From Lentzea sp. NBRC 102530 (GTDB taxonomy: Bacteria; Actinomycetota; Actinomycetes; Mycobacteriales; Pseudonocardiaceae): a DNA stretch of 64,000 bases. The notes under the pieces were generated by a model. That model saw only the letters and a program-made list of their open reading frames with translations. It did not search any database and was not told where the DNA came from. Location of the stretch: the NCBI RefSeq assembly GCF_030269365.1, contig NZ_BSTF01000002.1:769259-833258 (forward strand), written 5' to 3'. The translations under genes were made by a program, and so were the position numbers. Shown in pieces: positions 32,852 through 41,504 of this stretch. The first letter of the stretch is position 1; every line of letters starts with the position of its first letter.

Positions 32852-33948
32852 TCGACGTTCGTCGACGACACGACGTTCTTGAGGTCGAGCGAACCGTCCG
32901 GGTCGCTGGCGTTGGTGACGCCGTAGGTGATCGCGCCCGCGAGGCACGCACCGAACACCAGCGCCAGCGCTCCGGCCACGAGTCCGCGCCGCCACCGGAG
33001 CAGCAGCACGGCGCCGGCCGCGAGCAGAGCGGCGCCGGCGGCGAGCAGCACCGCGGGCAGCACGGTGATCATGAAGAGCTTCGGCAGGTTCTGCTTGACC
33101 TGGTCCACGTTCGCGGTGACCGAGGCGTTGGTCAGGCCCAGTTCCCCGGCGAACACCGGGGTTCCCGCGCCCTCGGCCTGCGCGGCGGTGCGCAGTTCCT
33201 GGCGGATGTCCTCGCGGACCGAGAGCACGGCGCCGGTCCTGGGTTCGACCAGCAGCGTGCGGGTGACGCCGTAGTACTGGGTGACGTCCACCGACGACTC
33301 GGCGCTGCCGACGAGCGCACCGGGAACCGCGAACCGGCCGAGCGCCGTCGGCGGGATCGTGTGCGCGAACCGGTACACGTCGAGTCCTTGCAGCAGCTGC
33401 TCGCCGGCGAAGTGGATGGCGACCGGGCGGTTCAGCACCGTGTCGTACCAGTCGTGGTCGCGCTGCTCGGTGCCGAACGGGAAGACGAAGTTGAGGCCCG
33501 GCTGCAGGAGTGACCGGCCCTCCGCGGTGATCCGCTTGCCCTGCTCGGTCTCGTAGAACTCGCCGCGGCAGGGCGCGACCGCCTCGCCGGTGCGGCGGTC
33601 GAGGCAGACCTTGCGCACCTCGGCGCTGAGCACGAGCCCGTCCGCGTCCTCCTTGACGATCGTCGCCCGCTTCCACACGGTGACGTCGCCGTTCTCCTTG
33701 ACCTCCGGCGCGGCGAGGTCTCCCTCCACGTGCGTGGTCGCGGTGAGGCTGAGGTCGTGCCGGACCTCCGGCGCGGCACCCGGCGGGTACACGACGGCGG
33801 TGACCCCTTCTCCTCGTGAGATCGAAACGGTGTTGATGTCGTGCTGCAGCTTCGCCAGCAGGGGATAGGCGTGCAGCTGCAGCACGAGGCCCGCCGCGGC
33901 GGCGAAGGCGCCGAGTCCGAGCAGGGCGGCGACGACTGCGGTTCGCAC
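32836..33948 (-). CDS. DUF3068 (PorA-family porin-like) protein, second copy
   Basis: 370-aa paralogue of the 30518 protein: hydrophobic N terminus (res 4-28), beta-rich region with V-C-L-D-R-R-T-G-E-A-V-A-P-C and F-P-F-G-T-E-Q-R-D-H-D-W-Y-D-T-V, then two C-terminal membrane helices (about 290-345) where the first copy has one, and a polar tail. Shared V-C-L-D-R-R-T and F-P-F-G-T anchors make common descent clear. GTG 33948 start. Overlaps the amidase-like gene end by 16 bases. The 262 bases upstream hold no palindrome copy; nothing else clear is seen there. Confidence 0.86.
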   Translation of the reverse strand: MRTAVVAALLGLGAFAAAAGLVLQLHAYPLLAKLQHDINTVSISRGEGVTAVVYPPGAAPEVRHDLSLTATTHVEGDLAAPEVKENGDVTVWKRATIVKEDADGLVLSAEVRKVCLDRRTGEAVAPCRGEFYETEQGKRITAEGRSLLQPGLNFVFPFGTEQRDHDWYDTVLNRPVAIHFAGEQLLQGLDVYRFAHTIPPTALGRFAVPGALVGSAESSVDVTQYYGVTRTLLVEPRTGAVLSVREDIRQELRTAAQAEGAGTPVFAGELGLTNASVTANVDQVKQNLPKLFMITVLPAVLLAAGAALLAAGAVLLLRWRRGLVAGALALVFGACLAGAITYGVTNASDPDGSLDLKNVVSSTNVDYGLR

Positions 33949-34210
33949 AGGTCCTCACAAGTATTCGGTTGGCAGGGAGGCGTGTCCGTGAGGCGCGATT
34001 TCCGGTAACCGTGCGTTCAGTTCTACCCGGTTCGTGAGCTAGATCACAAGGGCATACCTGAATCCCATTCGGGTTACCTCGCCGCGACGGCTGGGACACG
34101 ATCACCGCTCGGTTGGGTCAAGGTGCCCCGAACCCCTGGTGTGCCACCGGTTCGCGTGGCTGGATCGACCGCGCACCAGTCCTGTTCGACTCGAAGAGCT
34201 TGGGGGATCC

Positions 34211-35344
34211 ATGAGAGTTCGAAGATGGTCGGCCGTCGCCTTGTCGGTCGCGGCCGTCGTGTCCGCCGCGATTCCGGCCACCGCGCAGCCCGCGTGGCGC
34301 CTGGGGCAGATCCCGCAGACCGCGGTGACGAGCATCCTCCGCGACGTGGCCGCCGTCGACGCCGGGAACGCCTGGGCGGTCGGCACGGAGGCGTACGACC
34401 CCGCGCAGGAGAGCTCGACCGGCGTTCCCCTGATGCTGCGGTGGGACGGGAGCGGCTGGTCGCGCACCTCGCTCCCGGTCACGCCGGAGCGGGTGGCGTT
34501 CCAGCGCGTCGCCGCGTCGTCCGCGCAGGACGTCTGGGTCAAGGGATCGCCGCTGTACCCGAACGGCAGCGTGGTGCTGCTGTGGCGCTACGACGGCCAG
34601 ACGTGGACCGAGGTGCCGTTCCCGCCCGGAGCCACGCCGAGCGAGCTGTCGATCCGCGACATGTCCGTTGTGGACGGTCACGTGTGGCTGGTGGGTCACC
34701 GCGGCAACGCGCCGGTGTTCCACGAGTGGGACGGGACCTCCTGGGTGGAGCACCGGCCACCGACGGAGTGCGTCGCCGGTGGCGGTTTCCCGAACTTCTG
34801 CTTCGTCAACACCGTCAAGGCGTTCGCTCCCGACGACGTGTGGGCGGCGGGCAACGGGTGGTGGAACGGGTTCATGGGCCCGGTGCTGTTCCACTGGAAC
34901 GGCACGGCGTGGCGGACCGTCGACATCGGACTGAACCAGCAGCAGCTGACGATCCAGTCGCTGGACGGGGTGTCCTCGAAGGACATCTGGGCGGTCGGGG
35001 ACAGCGGGGGCATGGGTTCCGGCAACGTCGTCGTGCGGGGAGACGGCACCACGTGGCAGACCGTCGGGGGCTTGCAGACGCCCAGCACCCCCGCCGTCGC
35101 CGTCGGCGCGAACGGCGTCCCCCAGGTCGTCGCCCGCATCCCGCTCCCGACGTTCCGCTCGTACGGCCCGGCGGGCTGGACGATGGCGATGGCACCCGTC
35201 CCGGCGGGCACCTCCAGCACGGAGTACACGGCCATCACCGCGGTGCCGGGGACGAACCGGATGATCGCCGTCGGGTCGGCGGGGGTGCAGGGCACGAGCC
35301 CGCTCCGGCTGCGGGCGGTGATCGCCGAGTACGTGAGCCGGTGA
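34211..35344 (+). CDS. Secreted WAVG-repeat (beta-propeller-like) protein
   Basis: 377-aa exported protein with a Sec signal peptide (basic M-R-V-R-R-W, hydrophobic core, cleavage about A-T-A/Q-P near res 27). The mature part repeats a pattern of about 45-55 residues with N-A-W-A-V-G, D-V-W-V-K-G, D-V-W-A-A-G, D-I-W-A-V-G and G-x-x-W-x-x, as in propeller-type proteins. No catalytic residues recognised. ATG 34211 follows GGGGGA. Ends before a strong bidirectional hairpin. Confidence 0.82.
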   Translation: MRVRRWSAVALSVAAVVSAAIPATAQPAWRLGQIPQTAVTSILRDVAAVDAGNAWAVGTEAYDPAQESSTGVPLMLRWDGSGWSRTSLPVTPERVAFQRVAASSAQDVWVKGSPLYPNGSVVLLWRYDGQTWTEVPFPPGATPSELSIRDMSVVDGHVWLVGHRGNAPVFHEWDGTSWVEHRPPTECVAGGGFPNFCFVNTVKAFAPDDVWAAGNGWWNGFMGPVLFHWNGTAWRTVDIGLNQQQLTIQSLDGVSSKDIWAVGDSGGMGSGNVVVRGDGTTWQTVGGLQTPSTPAVAVGANGVPQVVARIPLPTFRSYGPAGWTMAMAPVPAGTSSTEYTAITAVPGTNRMIAVGSAGVQGTSPLRLRAVIAEYVSR

Positions 35345-35440
35345 GTCCCGTGCCGCGGCCGTCCGCTCCGGCGGGGCGGCCGCGGCCGCCGCGGGGGAGC
35401 AAGGACGGAAACCGCGGCGACCGCGTCGCGTGCCACTCGG

Positions 35441-35479
35441 GTGACGGGAGAGGCTGCTGCCGAGGGCCTCTCCCGTCAC
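35441..35479. terminator. Strong bidirectional terminator hairpin
   Basis: A perfect 14-base stem (GTGACGGGAGAGGC with GCCTCTCCCGTCAC) around an 11-base loop, between the convergent stops at 35344 and 35485. Confidence 0.88.
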
Positions 35480-35484
35480 GCGTG

Positions 35485-36963
35485 TCAGCGATGCGCCACC
35501 GCGAAGTCGTCGAACGCGGCACCGGTGCCGAAGACGCGGACCCCGTTGGCGCCACTGGCGAAGCTCGTGTCGGTGACCGAGATCTTCGGTGCGGTCAGGT
35601 CGCCGACATACACCCTGATCGACGAGCCGACGGCCTCCACCCGCAGGTGGTGCCGGACGTCCGGCCGCACGGTCACCGGTGCCGACGCGAGCTGCGTCCA
35701 GTTGTTGTCGGCCTTGCCGAGCACGACCCGTCCGCTGCCGGTGATCCCGGCGTAGTAGCCGCGGTAGGCGTCCGTGCCGGTGGCCGCCTGCGTCACGCGG
35801 AACACGACCCCGCTGTCACCGTTCGCCGACCGGGGCGTGACGTGGGCGTCCTGCACGAAGTCGGTGAAGTTCGTGTCCAGCAACGACTTCCCGCCGAACG
35901 ACGCGCCGGTCTCGTACCGTCCGCCGCGCGCTGTCCAGGTGCCGCCGTGCGTGGTCCAGCCGATGGCGTTGCCGTCGTCGAAGTTGTCCTTGACCCGCAT
36001 GGTGACGGGCTGGATGGTGCCGTCGGCGTTGAACGTCATGCGGTCGTAGGCGAGCTGCCGGTCGTTGGCGCCGGAGCGGCTCAACGGGCGGCGGTGGTAG
36101 ACGATGTACCAGATGTCGGTGCCGGGCACGTTGATCACGGAGTTGTGGCCGGAACCCCGTGCCACGGCGGAGTCCTGGGCGAGGACGCGGCCGATCTTGG
36201 TGAACGGGCCGGTGGGGGAGTCGGAGATCGCGTACGCCACGGCGTAGTTCGGGCCGGTCCAGCCGTCCTCGGACCACATGAAGTAGTACCTGCCGTCGCG
36301 TTTGAACATCTGTGAGCCCTCGGTGAAGTTCGCCGGGGTGATCTCCTTGTACGTGCTGCCGTCGGGGAACGTGCCGAGGCTCGTCATGTCGGCGTTGAGC
36401 TTCACGACGTTCGCGTGGCCCCAGCCGCCGTAGTACAGGTACGCCTGGCCGTCGGAGTCGACGAAGACGTCCTGGTCGATGGGCTGCGCGCCGTTGACGA
36501 ACTGGCTGATCAGCGGCTTGCCGATGGCGTCGCGGTAGGGGCCTTCCGGGCGGTCGGCGACGGCGACGCCGATGCCGCCGAGTTCGGAGTTGCCCTGGAT
36601 GTCGTTGGCGCCGAAGTAGAGGTAGTACCGGCCGTCGCGTTCGACCGGGGCGGGTGCCCAGACCGCGCGGCGGGCCCAGGAGACGTTCGCCTTGGTGAGG
36701 ACGTCGGGGTGCTTGGTCCAGGTGACGAGGTCGGCCGAGGAGAAGGCGTCGAGGTAGGTCTGCTCGTCGTAGGGGCGCGACGAGGTGGGAAAGACCCAGT
36801 ACCGGCCGCCGTAGACCGCGACGTCCGGGTCGGCGTACCACCCGTCGACGAAGGGGTTGCCGGCCTCGGCCGTCGAGAAGTCGGGCGGTGCGGGCACGGC
36901 GGCCGCGGGCACGCCGCCGAGCAGGGAGAGCGCCAAGGCCGTCACCACGATCTTTGACGTCAC
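35485..36963 (-). CDS. Secreted glycoside hydrolase family 43 protein
   Basis: 492-aa exported enzyme. Signal peptide res 1-25 (G-V-P-A-A-A-V-P-A). GH43 five-bladed propeller: W-Y-A-D-P-D-V-A-V-Y (catalytic base Asp), P-I-D-Q-D-V-F-V-D (pKa-modulating Asp), F-T-E-G-S-Q-M-F (catalytic acid Glu), then a C-terminal concanavalin-like domain (res 340-492). Likely cuts arabinan, xylan or related side chains outside the cell; the natural substrate is not fixed. GTG 36963 start. A perfect palindrome upstream suggests LacI-type control by a sugar. Confidence 0.92.
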   Translation of the reverse strand: MTSKIVVTALALSLLGGVPAAAVPAPPDFSTAEAGNPFVDGWYADPDVAVYGGRYWVFPTSSRPYDEQTYLDAFSSADLVTWTKHPDVLTKANVSWARRAVWAPAPVERDGRYYLYFGANDIQGNSELGGIGVAVADRPEGPYRDAIGKPLISQFVNGAQPIDQDVFVDSDGQAYLYYGGWGHANVVKLNADMTSLGTFPDGSTYKEITPANFTEGSQMFKRDGRYYFMWSEDGWTGPNYAVAYAISDSPTGPFTKIGRVLAQDSAVARGSGHNSVINVPGTDIWYIVYHRRPLSRSGANDRQLAYDRMTFNADGTIQPVTMRVKDNFDDGNAIGWTTHGGTWTARGGRYETGASFGGKSLLDTNFTDFVQDAHVTPRSANGDSGVVFRVTQAATGTDAYRGYYAGITGSGRVVLGKADNNWTQLASAPVTVRPDVRHHLRVEAVGSSIRVYVGDLTAPKISVTDTSFASGANGVRVFGTGAAFDDFAVAHR

Positions 36964-36989
36964 GTGTCGTCCAATCCGCAGGGGAGTGT

Positions 36990-37003
36990 TTACAACGTTG
37001 TAA
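36990..37003. promoter_or_regulatory. Perfect 14-base palindrome, LacI-type operator of the GH43 gene
   Basis: TTACAACGTTGTAA, symmetric about the central CG pair, 26 bases before GTG 36963. The central C-G step and arms are typical of LacI-family operators. No LacI gene is in the window. Confidence 0.7.
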
Positions 37004-37076
37004 TCACGTCGTGCACCGATCCAAACACTCTCCGTCGACGACTGTCCAGCAATCAGCGCGGACGCCGCCGCACGGC

Positions 37077-37394
37077 CTACGAGGCGGAGGGTGGTGTGAG
37101 CGCGTCCAGGCCGTCCTGCCACCGCCGGCGCCGCTGCCCGGGAGTCTGTTCCCACCAGGGGGTGCCGCGCTCGCCGAGGGCGGTCTTCGCGAGGTGCACC
37201 CGTGCCCGGGCATCCCGCTCCGCGCCGGCGTCCTGGGCGCGCAGGGCGGCGCCGACGTCGCGGCGGGCCGCCATCAGCAGGCTGCGCAGCCGTGCGGCCT
37301 GCTCCGGAGGGACCTCGGGGTCGGTCGCCCGCCACCGCCGGCCGTTGATCACCACGAAGTGCCCGTCCGGGGTCAGCTCCGGTTCAGTCACCAC
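37077..37394 (-). CDS. Small conserved protein of unknown function (often mis-named Tol transporter)
   Basis: 105-aa soluble protein beginning V-V-T-E-P-E-L with H-F-V-V-I-N-G-R-R-W-R-A-T-D-P-E-V-P near res 13-30, an opening shared by a widespread small family that databases sometimes label biopolymer transporter Tol without evidence. The rest is basic and helical (A-A-R-R-D-V-G-A-A-L-R). Two adjacent GTG codons (37394, 37391) can start it. Divergent from the quinone reductase gene. Confidence 0.72.
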   Translation of the reverse strand: MVTEPELTPDGHFVVINGRRWRATDPEVPPEQAARLRSLLMAARRDVGAALRAQDAGAERDARARVHLAKTALGERGTPWWEQTPGQRRRRWQDGLDALTPPSAS

Positions 37395-37499
37395 ACCAGG
37401 ATCGCACCGATCGCCGGAGCACGCGGTCCCGGACGAACACGCATGCTTCGCGGACGCGCTGCGATGTTGCGCCACGCCGCCGCGGACTTCACTGGGATC

Positions 37500-38312
37500 A
37501 TGACGATCGTTCATCCGCCGACGCCGGGCAACGCCCTGTGGGTGTACGCGCACCCGCGCCGCGACTCGCTGAACGCCCACCTCCTGCACGCCGGCTCGAA
37601 GGCCCTGTCGCAGCGGTACGACGTGACGGTCTCGGACCTCTACGCCCAGGGGTTCGACCCGGTCCTGTCGAACCGCGACCTGGGAGAGTTGTCCGGGAAA
37701 CCGGGCAACCTGGTCGAACTGGTCGCGGACGCCTACGCGAGCGGTCAGTTGCCCGCCGACGTGCGGGAGGAACAGGCGAGGCTCGCGGCGGCCGAACTGC
37801 TGGTGCTGCAGTTCCCGCTCTGGTGGTACGGGCCGCCGGCGATGCTGAAGGGGTGGTTCGACCGGGTGCTCACCGGCGGGTTCGCCTACGGGGACGACGA
37901 TCCCGAGCTGGGTGTGCCGCGCCGGTACGGCGACGGCGGGCTGGCCGGGCGGAAGGCGTTGATCGTGGTCACCGCCGGCGAGGACGCGAACTCCATCGGC
38001 CCGCGCGGCATCAGCGGCGACCTGGACTCCCTGCTGTTCCCGATCACCCACGGCGTTCTCTGGTACGTCGGGATCGAGGCGCTGGACCTGCACGTGGTCC
38101 ACGACGCCGATTCGCTCGACGCCGCCGGGGTGGACCACCAGGCCGAGCGCCTGGCCGCCAGGATCAGCGGCCTCGCGGACGAGCAGGGGCGCCGGTTCCG
38201 GCGCCTGCGGGACGGTGACTACGCGGGCAGCCGGGCGTTGCACGAGGACCTGGCGCCCGGCCGCACCGACCTGGGGATCCACCTGGCCGACGAGCACGGT
38301 GGGGGAACGTGA
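37500..38312 (+). CDS. NAD(P)H dehydrogenase (quinone), flavodoxin-2 fold
   Basis: 270-aa flavoprotein of the NQO1/MdaB/KefF type: Y-A-H-P-R-R-D-S-L-N-A-H-L near res 15-27, F-Q-F/Q-F-P-L-W-W-Y-G-P-P-A-M-L-K-G-W-F-D-R-V at 100-120, G-R-K-A-L-I-V-V-T-A-G. Predicted two-electron reduction of quinones with NAD(P)H, protecting against oxidative stress. ATG 37500 start with a weak GGGA site. The stop overlaps a hairpin. Confidence 0.92.
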   Translation: MTIVHPPTPGNALWVYAHPRRDSLNAHLLHAGSKALSQRYDVTVSDLYAQGFDPVLSNRDLGELSGKPGNLVELVADAYASGQLPADVREEQARLAAAELLVLQFPLWWYGPPAMLKGWFDRVLTGGFAYGDDDPELGVPRRYGDGGLAGRKALIVVTAGEDANSIGPRGISGDLDSLLFPITHGVLWYVGIEALDLHVVHDADSLDAAGVDHQAERLAARISGLADEQGRRFRRLRDGDYAGSRALHEDLAPGRTDLGIHLADEHGGGT

Positions 38313-38329
38313 CCGCGAACCTCCCCCAC
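38299..38329. terminator. Bidirectional stem-loop between convergent genes
   Basis: GTGGGGGA (38299-38306) pairs with TCCCCCAC (38322-38329), loop 15 bases, between the quinone reductase (stop 38312, inside the loop) and the ankyrin gene (stop 38341). Confidence 0.6.
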
Positions 38330-38340
38330 CGCACCCCTCG

Positions 38341-38778
38341 TCAGTCCCGGGTCGCGGCCGCTGCCGTGCTTCCCGGTTCGGGCGCCCGCACGCCCTGAAG
38401 CAGCGCCAGCATCTCCGGGAGGTCGAAGAAGCGGGCGACGTCCACCGCGGACCTCGGTCCCAGCGCCGGGTCCGCCCCCGCGTCGAGCAGGAGCTCGACG
38501 ACGGGCCGGGAGCGGCGGAAGACCGCCGCTCCCAGTGCTGTCTGCCCCCGGTCGTTGACGCGCCCGGTGTCCGCGCCTCGTGCCAGCAACGCCCGGACGG
38601 TGTCCGGATGGCAGTGGTAGGCGGCGAGGATCAGCAGGGAGTCGCCCGCGCCGTTGGTGAGGTTCACCGGCACGCCGTCGTCGATGCACGCTCCCAGCCG
38701 GCTCGCATCACCCGAGCGGGCCAGGTCGAACATCGAGCGGAGGAAGGAGAGCTCCTGCTCGGTCAGCGCGCTCGTCAC
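38341..38778 (-). CDS. Ankyrin-repeat protein paired with catalase
   Basis: 145-aa protein with about three ankyrin repeats: V-N-L-T-N-G-A-G-D-S-L-L-I-L-A-A-Y near res 38-54, G-Q-T-A-L-G-A-A-V near 76-85 and a degenerate third (S-A-V-D-V-A-R-F). GTG 38778 overlaps the catalase TGA by GTGA, so the two are translated together. In Pseudomonas aeruginosa an ankyrin protein next to a catalase (AnkB-KatB) is needed for full catalase activity; the arrangement suggests the same kind of partner here. Confidence 0.88.
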   Translation of the reverse strand: MTSALTEQELSFLRSMFDLARSGDASRLGACIDDGVPVNLTNGAGDSLLILAAYHCHPDTVRALLARGADTGRVNDRGQTALGAAVFRRSRPVVELLLDAGADPALGPRSAVDVARFFDLPEMLALLQGVRAPEPGSTAAAATRD

Positions 38779-40970
38779 GACACGGCCGCCGGGAAGCGGT
38801 TCCACACGCGGTGGCCGCCGAGCAGGGTCGCGACCGCGCCGAACACCTTCGACGCGTCGTCGCCGGTCACGACTCCCTCGCCGGTGCACCCGGCGGCGTC
38901 GACGACGGCGCGTCCGGCACCCCAGGCGCCGATGGCCTTCGCGTGGCGGAAGCACTCCTGGATCATCAGGTCGACCCGCGGGTCCGCGACGCCGCCGGTC
39001 ACCAGCAGCGCGTCGAACTCGACGGAGCGCGCGGTGAGGAACGTGCGCTGCGCGACCAGTCCGCTGTCGCCGATCGGGCCGCCGGTCGGGGCGATCAACA
39101 ACGGCACCATGCCGCCCGCGAGGATCGTCTCGCGGACCGTGCGGACACCGTCGAGATCGGCCGGGTCGACGACGATCCCGATCATGCGGCCGTCGGCGGG
39201 CCAGGTCTGCCCGAGCTGCGACAGCGCGGGGCTGGGCGCGACCTTCCTCGTCCGCGCGGCGGCCGGGGCGGGCAGGCCGAGGCCGAGCGCGACCCTCTCG
39301 CACAGCACCGGGTCGACCTGGGCGAGCACCTGCAGCTCACGTTCCTTGATCGCCTGCTCGTAGCACTTGCCGAGCTCGAACGTGAACGCGTCGACGAGGT
39401 GGTCCTTCTCGGTGGGCGAGAGGCTCAGCCAGAACAGCCTCGGCTGGGTGAAGTGGTCGGCGAACGACGCGGGTGCCTCCCTGACCTTCACCGCCTTCGG
39501 CAACGGCTGCGCGACCTCGACCAACGGGCGGTCCTCCGGCTTCGCGACGAACGGGTTGCCGCCGTCGAGGGTGTTCGGCCGGTAGGGGGCGACGCCGGCG
39601 TGCACCGCGTGCTGGTGGTACCCGTCGCGGAACATGTCGTTGACCGGCACGTGCGGGCGGTTGATCGGGATCTGGTTGAAGTTCGGCCCGGCGAGCCTCG
39701 TCAGCTGGGTGTCCAGGTAGGAGAACAGCCGCGCCTGCAGCAGCGGGTCGTCGGTGACGTCGATGCCGGGCACGAGGTTGCCGAGGTGGAACGCCACCTG
39801 CTCGGTCTCCGCGAAGTAGTTGGACGGGTTGCGGTTCAGCGTGAGCATGCCGACCGGCTGCACCGGCGCGAGCTCCTCCGGCACGATCTTGGTCGGGTCG
39901 AGCAGGTCAATGCCCTCGAACGTCTGCCGGGGCGTGTCGGGCATGACCTGCAGGCCGAGCTCCCACTGCGGGTAGGCGCCGGACTCGATGGCGTCGGCGA
40001 GGTCGCGGCGGTGGAAGTCGGGGTCGAAGCCGCCGAGCATCTGCGCCTCCTCCCAGACCAGGGAGTGCACGCCCAGCTTGGGCTTCCAGTGGAACTTGGC
40101 GAGCGCGGTCTCGCCTTCGGCGTTGACGAGCCGGAACGTGTGGACGCCGAAACCCTCCATCGTGCGGTAGGAACGCGGGATGCCGCGGTCCGACATGTTC
40201 CACATGACGTGGTGGGTGGCCTCGGTGTGCGTGGACACGAAGTCCCAGAACGTGTCGTGCGCGCTCTGCGCCTGCGGGATCTCGCGGTCGGGATGTGGCT
40301 TGCCCGCGTGGATCACGTCCGGGAACTTGATCCCGTCCTGGATGAAGAACACCGGGATGTTGTTGCCCACCAGGTCGAAGTTGCCCTCGGAGGTGTAGAA
40401 CTTCGTCGCGAACCCGCGGGTGTCGCGAACGGTGTCGGCCGAGCCGCGCGAGCCCAGCACCGTCGAGAACCGCACGAACACGGGTGTTTCGACGCCGTCG
40501 CCGAGAAAGCGCGCCATGCAGACATTCGCGGCCGTGCCGTAGCCGACGAACACGCCGTGCGCGCCGTAGCCGCGGGCGTGCACGACGCGCTCCGGGATGC
40601 GCTCGTGGTCGAAGTGCATGACCTTCTCGCGCAAGTGGTGGTCCTGCAACAGCGTGGGGCCGCGTTCGCCCGCCTTCAGCGAGTGGTCGGTGTCGCGCAG
40701 CCGCGCGCCGGCCGAGGTCGTGAGGAACTCGCCCTGCTGTGCCATCGACGCCTGCGGGGCACCCGTCGGCGCGCCGGTGGGCGTGACCGTCTCCGGCCCC
40801 TTCTGGTCGGGCTTGGGCGGCAACGGGCCGCGCGGCTCGGTCGGCTCCTCCAGCGACGGCGGTTCACTGGCGGGAGCGCCGGGGATCGGCGGGTTCACCA
40901 GTTCGGTGACCTTGTCGACCGCCTTCTCCAGCGCTGCTTTCACGAGCTTGCCCGGCTTGTGGGTCGCCAC
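38775..40970 (-). CDS. katE: Large-subunit catalase (clade II, KatE/HPII type)
   Basis: 731-aa heme catalase. N-terminal extension rich in Pro (res 20-75), core with F-D-H-E-R-I-P-E-R-V-V-H-A-R-G (catalytic His), F-S-T-V, G-N-N-I-P-V-F-F-I-Q-D (catalytic Asn region), heme ligand region R-L-F-S-Y-L-D-T-Q (Tyr), and a C-terminal flavodoxin/DJ-1-like domain (res 580-731). GTG 40970 is chosen because GAGGAG lies 6 bases upstream and a SigB-type promoter precedes it; a longer frame upstream has no such support. Operon with the ankyrin gene. Confidence 0.95.
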   Translation of the reverse strand: MATHKPGKLVKAALEKAVDKVTELVNPPIPGAPASEPPSLEEPTEPRGPLPPKPDQKGPETVTPTGAPTGAPQASMAQQGEFLTTSAGARLRDTDHSLKAGERGPTLLQDHHLREKVMHFDHERIPERVVHARGYGAHGVFVGYGTAANVCMARFLGDGVETPVFVRFSTVLGSRGSADTVRDTRGFATKFYTSEGNFDLVGNNIPVFFIQDGIKFPDVIHAGKPHPDREIPQAQSAHDTFWDFVSTHTEATHHVMWNMSDRGIPRSYRTMEGFGVHTFRLVNAEGETALAKFHWKPKLGVHSLVWEEAQMLGGFDPDFHRRDLADAIESGAYPQWELGLQVMPDTPRQTFEGIDLLDPTKIVPEELAPVQPVGMLTLNRNPSNYFAETEQVAFHLGNLVPGIDVTDDPLLQARLFSYLDTQLTRLAGPNFNQIPINRPHVPVNDMFRDGYHQHAVHAGVAPYRPNTLDGGNPFVAKPEDRPLVEVAQPLPKAVKVREAPASFADHFTQPRLFWLSLSPTEKDHLVDAFTFELGKCYEQAIKERELQVLAQVDPVLCERVALGLGLPAPAAARTRKVAPSPALSQLGQTWPADGRMIGIVVDPADLDGVRTVRETILAGGMVPLLIAPTGGPIGDSGLVAQRTFLTARSVEFDALLVTGGVADPRVDLMIQECFRHAKAIGAWGAGRAVVDAAGCTGEGVVTGDDASKVFGAVATLLGGHRVWNRFPAAVS

Positions 40971-41006
40971 GGCATCCTCCTCGACAACGGGAACGTCGCC
41001 GATGCG

Positions 41007-41031
41007 GTACCCGGCGGTGCGCGGCTCAACC
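41007..41031 (-). promoter_or_regulatory. SigB/SigF-type promoter of the catalase operon
   Basis: Minus strand GGTT (41031-41028), 15-base spacer, GGGTAC (41012-41007), with 36 bases to GTG 40970. Confidence 0.72.
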
Positions 41032-41046
41032 ACTTCGGCCGGATTC

Positions 41047-41071
41047 GTTTGTCCCGCTGGGTCGCGGGTAG
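41047..41071 (+). promoter_or_regulatory. SigB/SigF-type promoter of the 41119 gene
   Basis: GTTT (41047-41050), 15-base spacer, GGGTAG (41066-41071). Divergent from and 16 bases beyond the catalase -35. Confidence 0.6.
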
Positions 41072-41118
41072 TCGCGGCGACGGCGGTGGTCACGCGGGTG
41101 GTCGCCGCCGGCTGCGGC

Positions 41119-41504
41119 GTGCGCGACGTATTGGAGCCGGTTCATGGCGGCTGGCGGCCACTGCACCTCGACCTGCGGGAGGGCGAGCGGACGCGCCTGA
41201 TGGCCGTCGCGCTGTCCCGGACGAGGGAGGTGCCCGGCGCGAAGAAGCTGCTGTGCCGCTGTCTCACGGGCAGCGCGGTGGGGCAGCGCACCGTCGACGA
41301 CGTGCGCGCGTTGCCGGTGGAGCTCGGTGCCGTCGCCGCGGGGGAGCACATCGGCCTGCTCACCGCGTCCGGCCTGGCGGCGCTGGACGGGGTGGAGCTC
41401 GACGGCCGGGCCCGCGCCGAGCTGGTCCGGCTCGCGCACCGGGCCGGGGCGAGGGCGGCCCGACCGTCCTGCTCACCCCCGGACGCGGTCGCCCGCGGCG
41501 GTGA
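41119..41504 (+). CDS. Unrecognised protein, apparent frameshift near 41450
   Basis: Coding character (high third-position GC, H-L-D-L-R-E-G-E-R then L-L-T-A-S-G-L-A-A-L-D) is clear in one frame from GTG 41119 to about 41450. That frame then stays open until 42411 across the antisense of the P450 gene, where it is clearly not coding. A one-base shift near 41446-41455 leads to a plausible end G-P-T-V-L-L-T-P-G-R-G and a stop at 41502-41504. So either a recent frameshift or a sequence error. I do not recognise the family. About 128 aa if repaired; own SigB-type promoter. Confidence 0.45.

Noticed and set aside
34056..34074. Inverted repeat ACCTGAAT-CCC-ATTCGGGT before the secreted WAVG protein
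   Set aside because: One mismatch in eight, single copy, and no promoter element beside it; too weak to call an operator.
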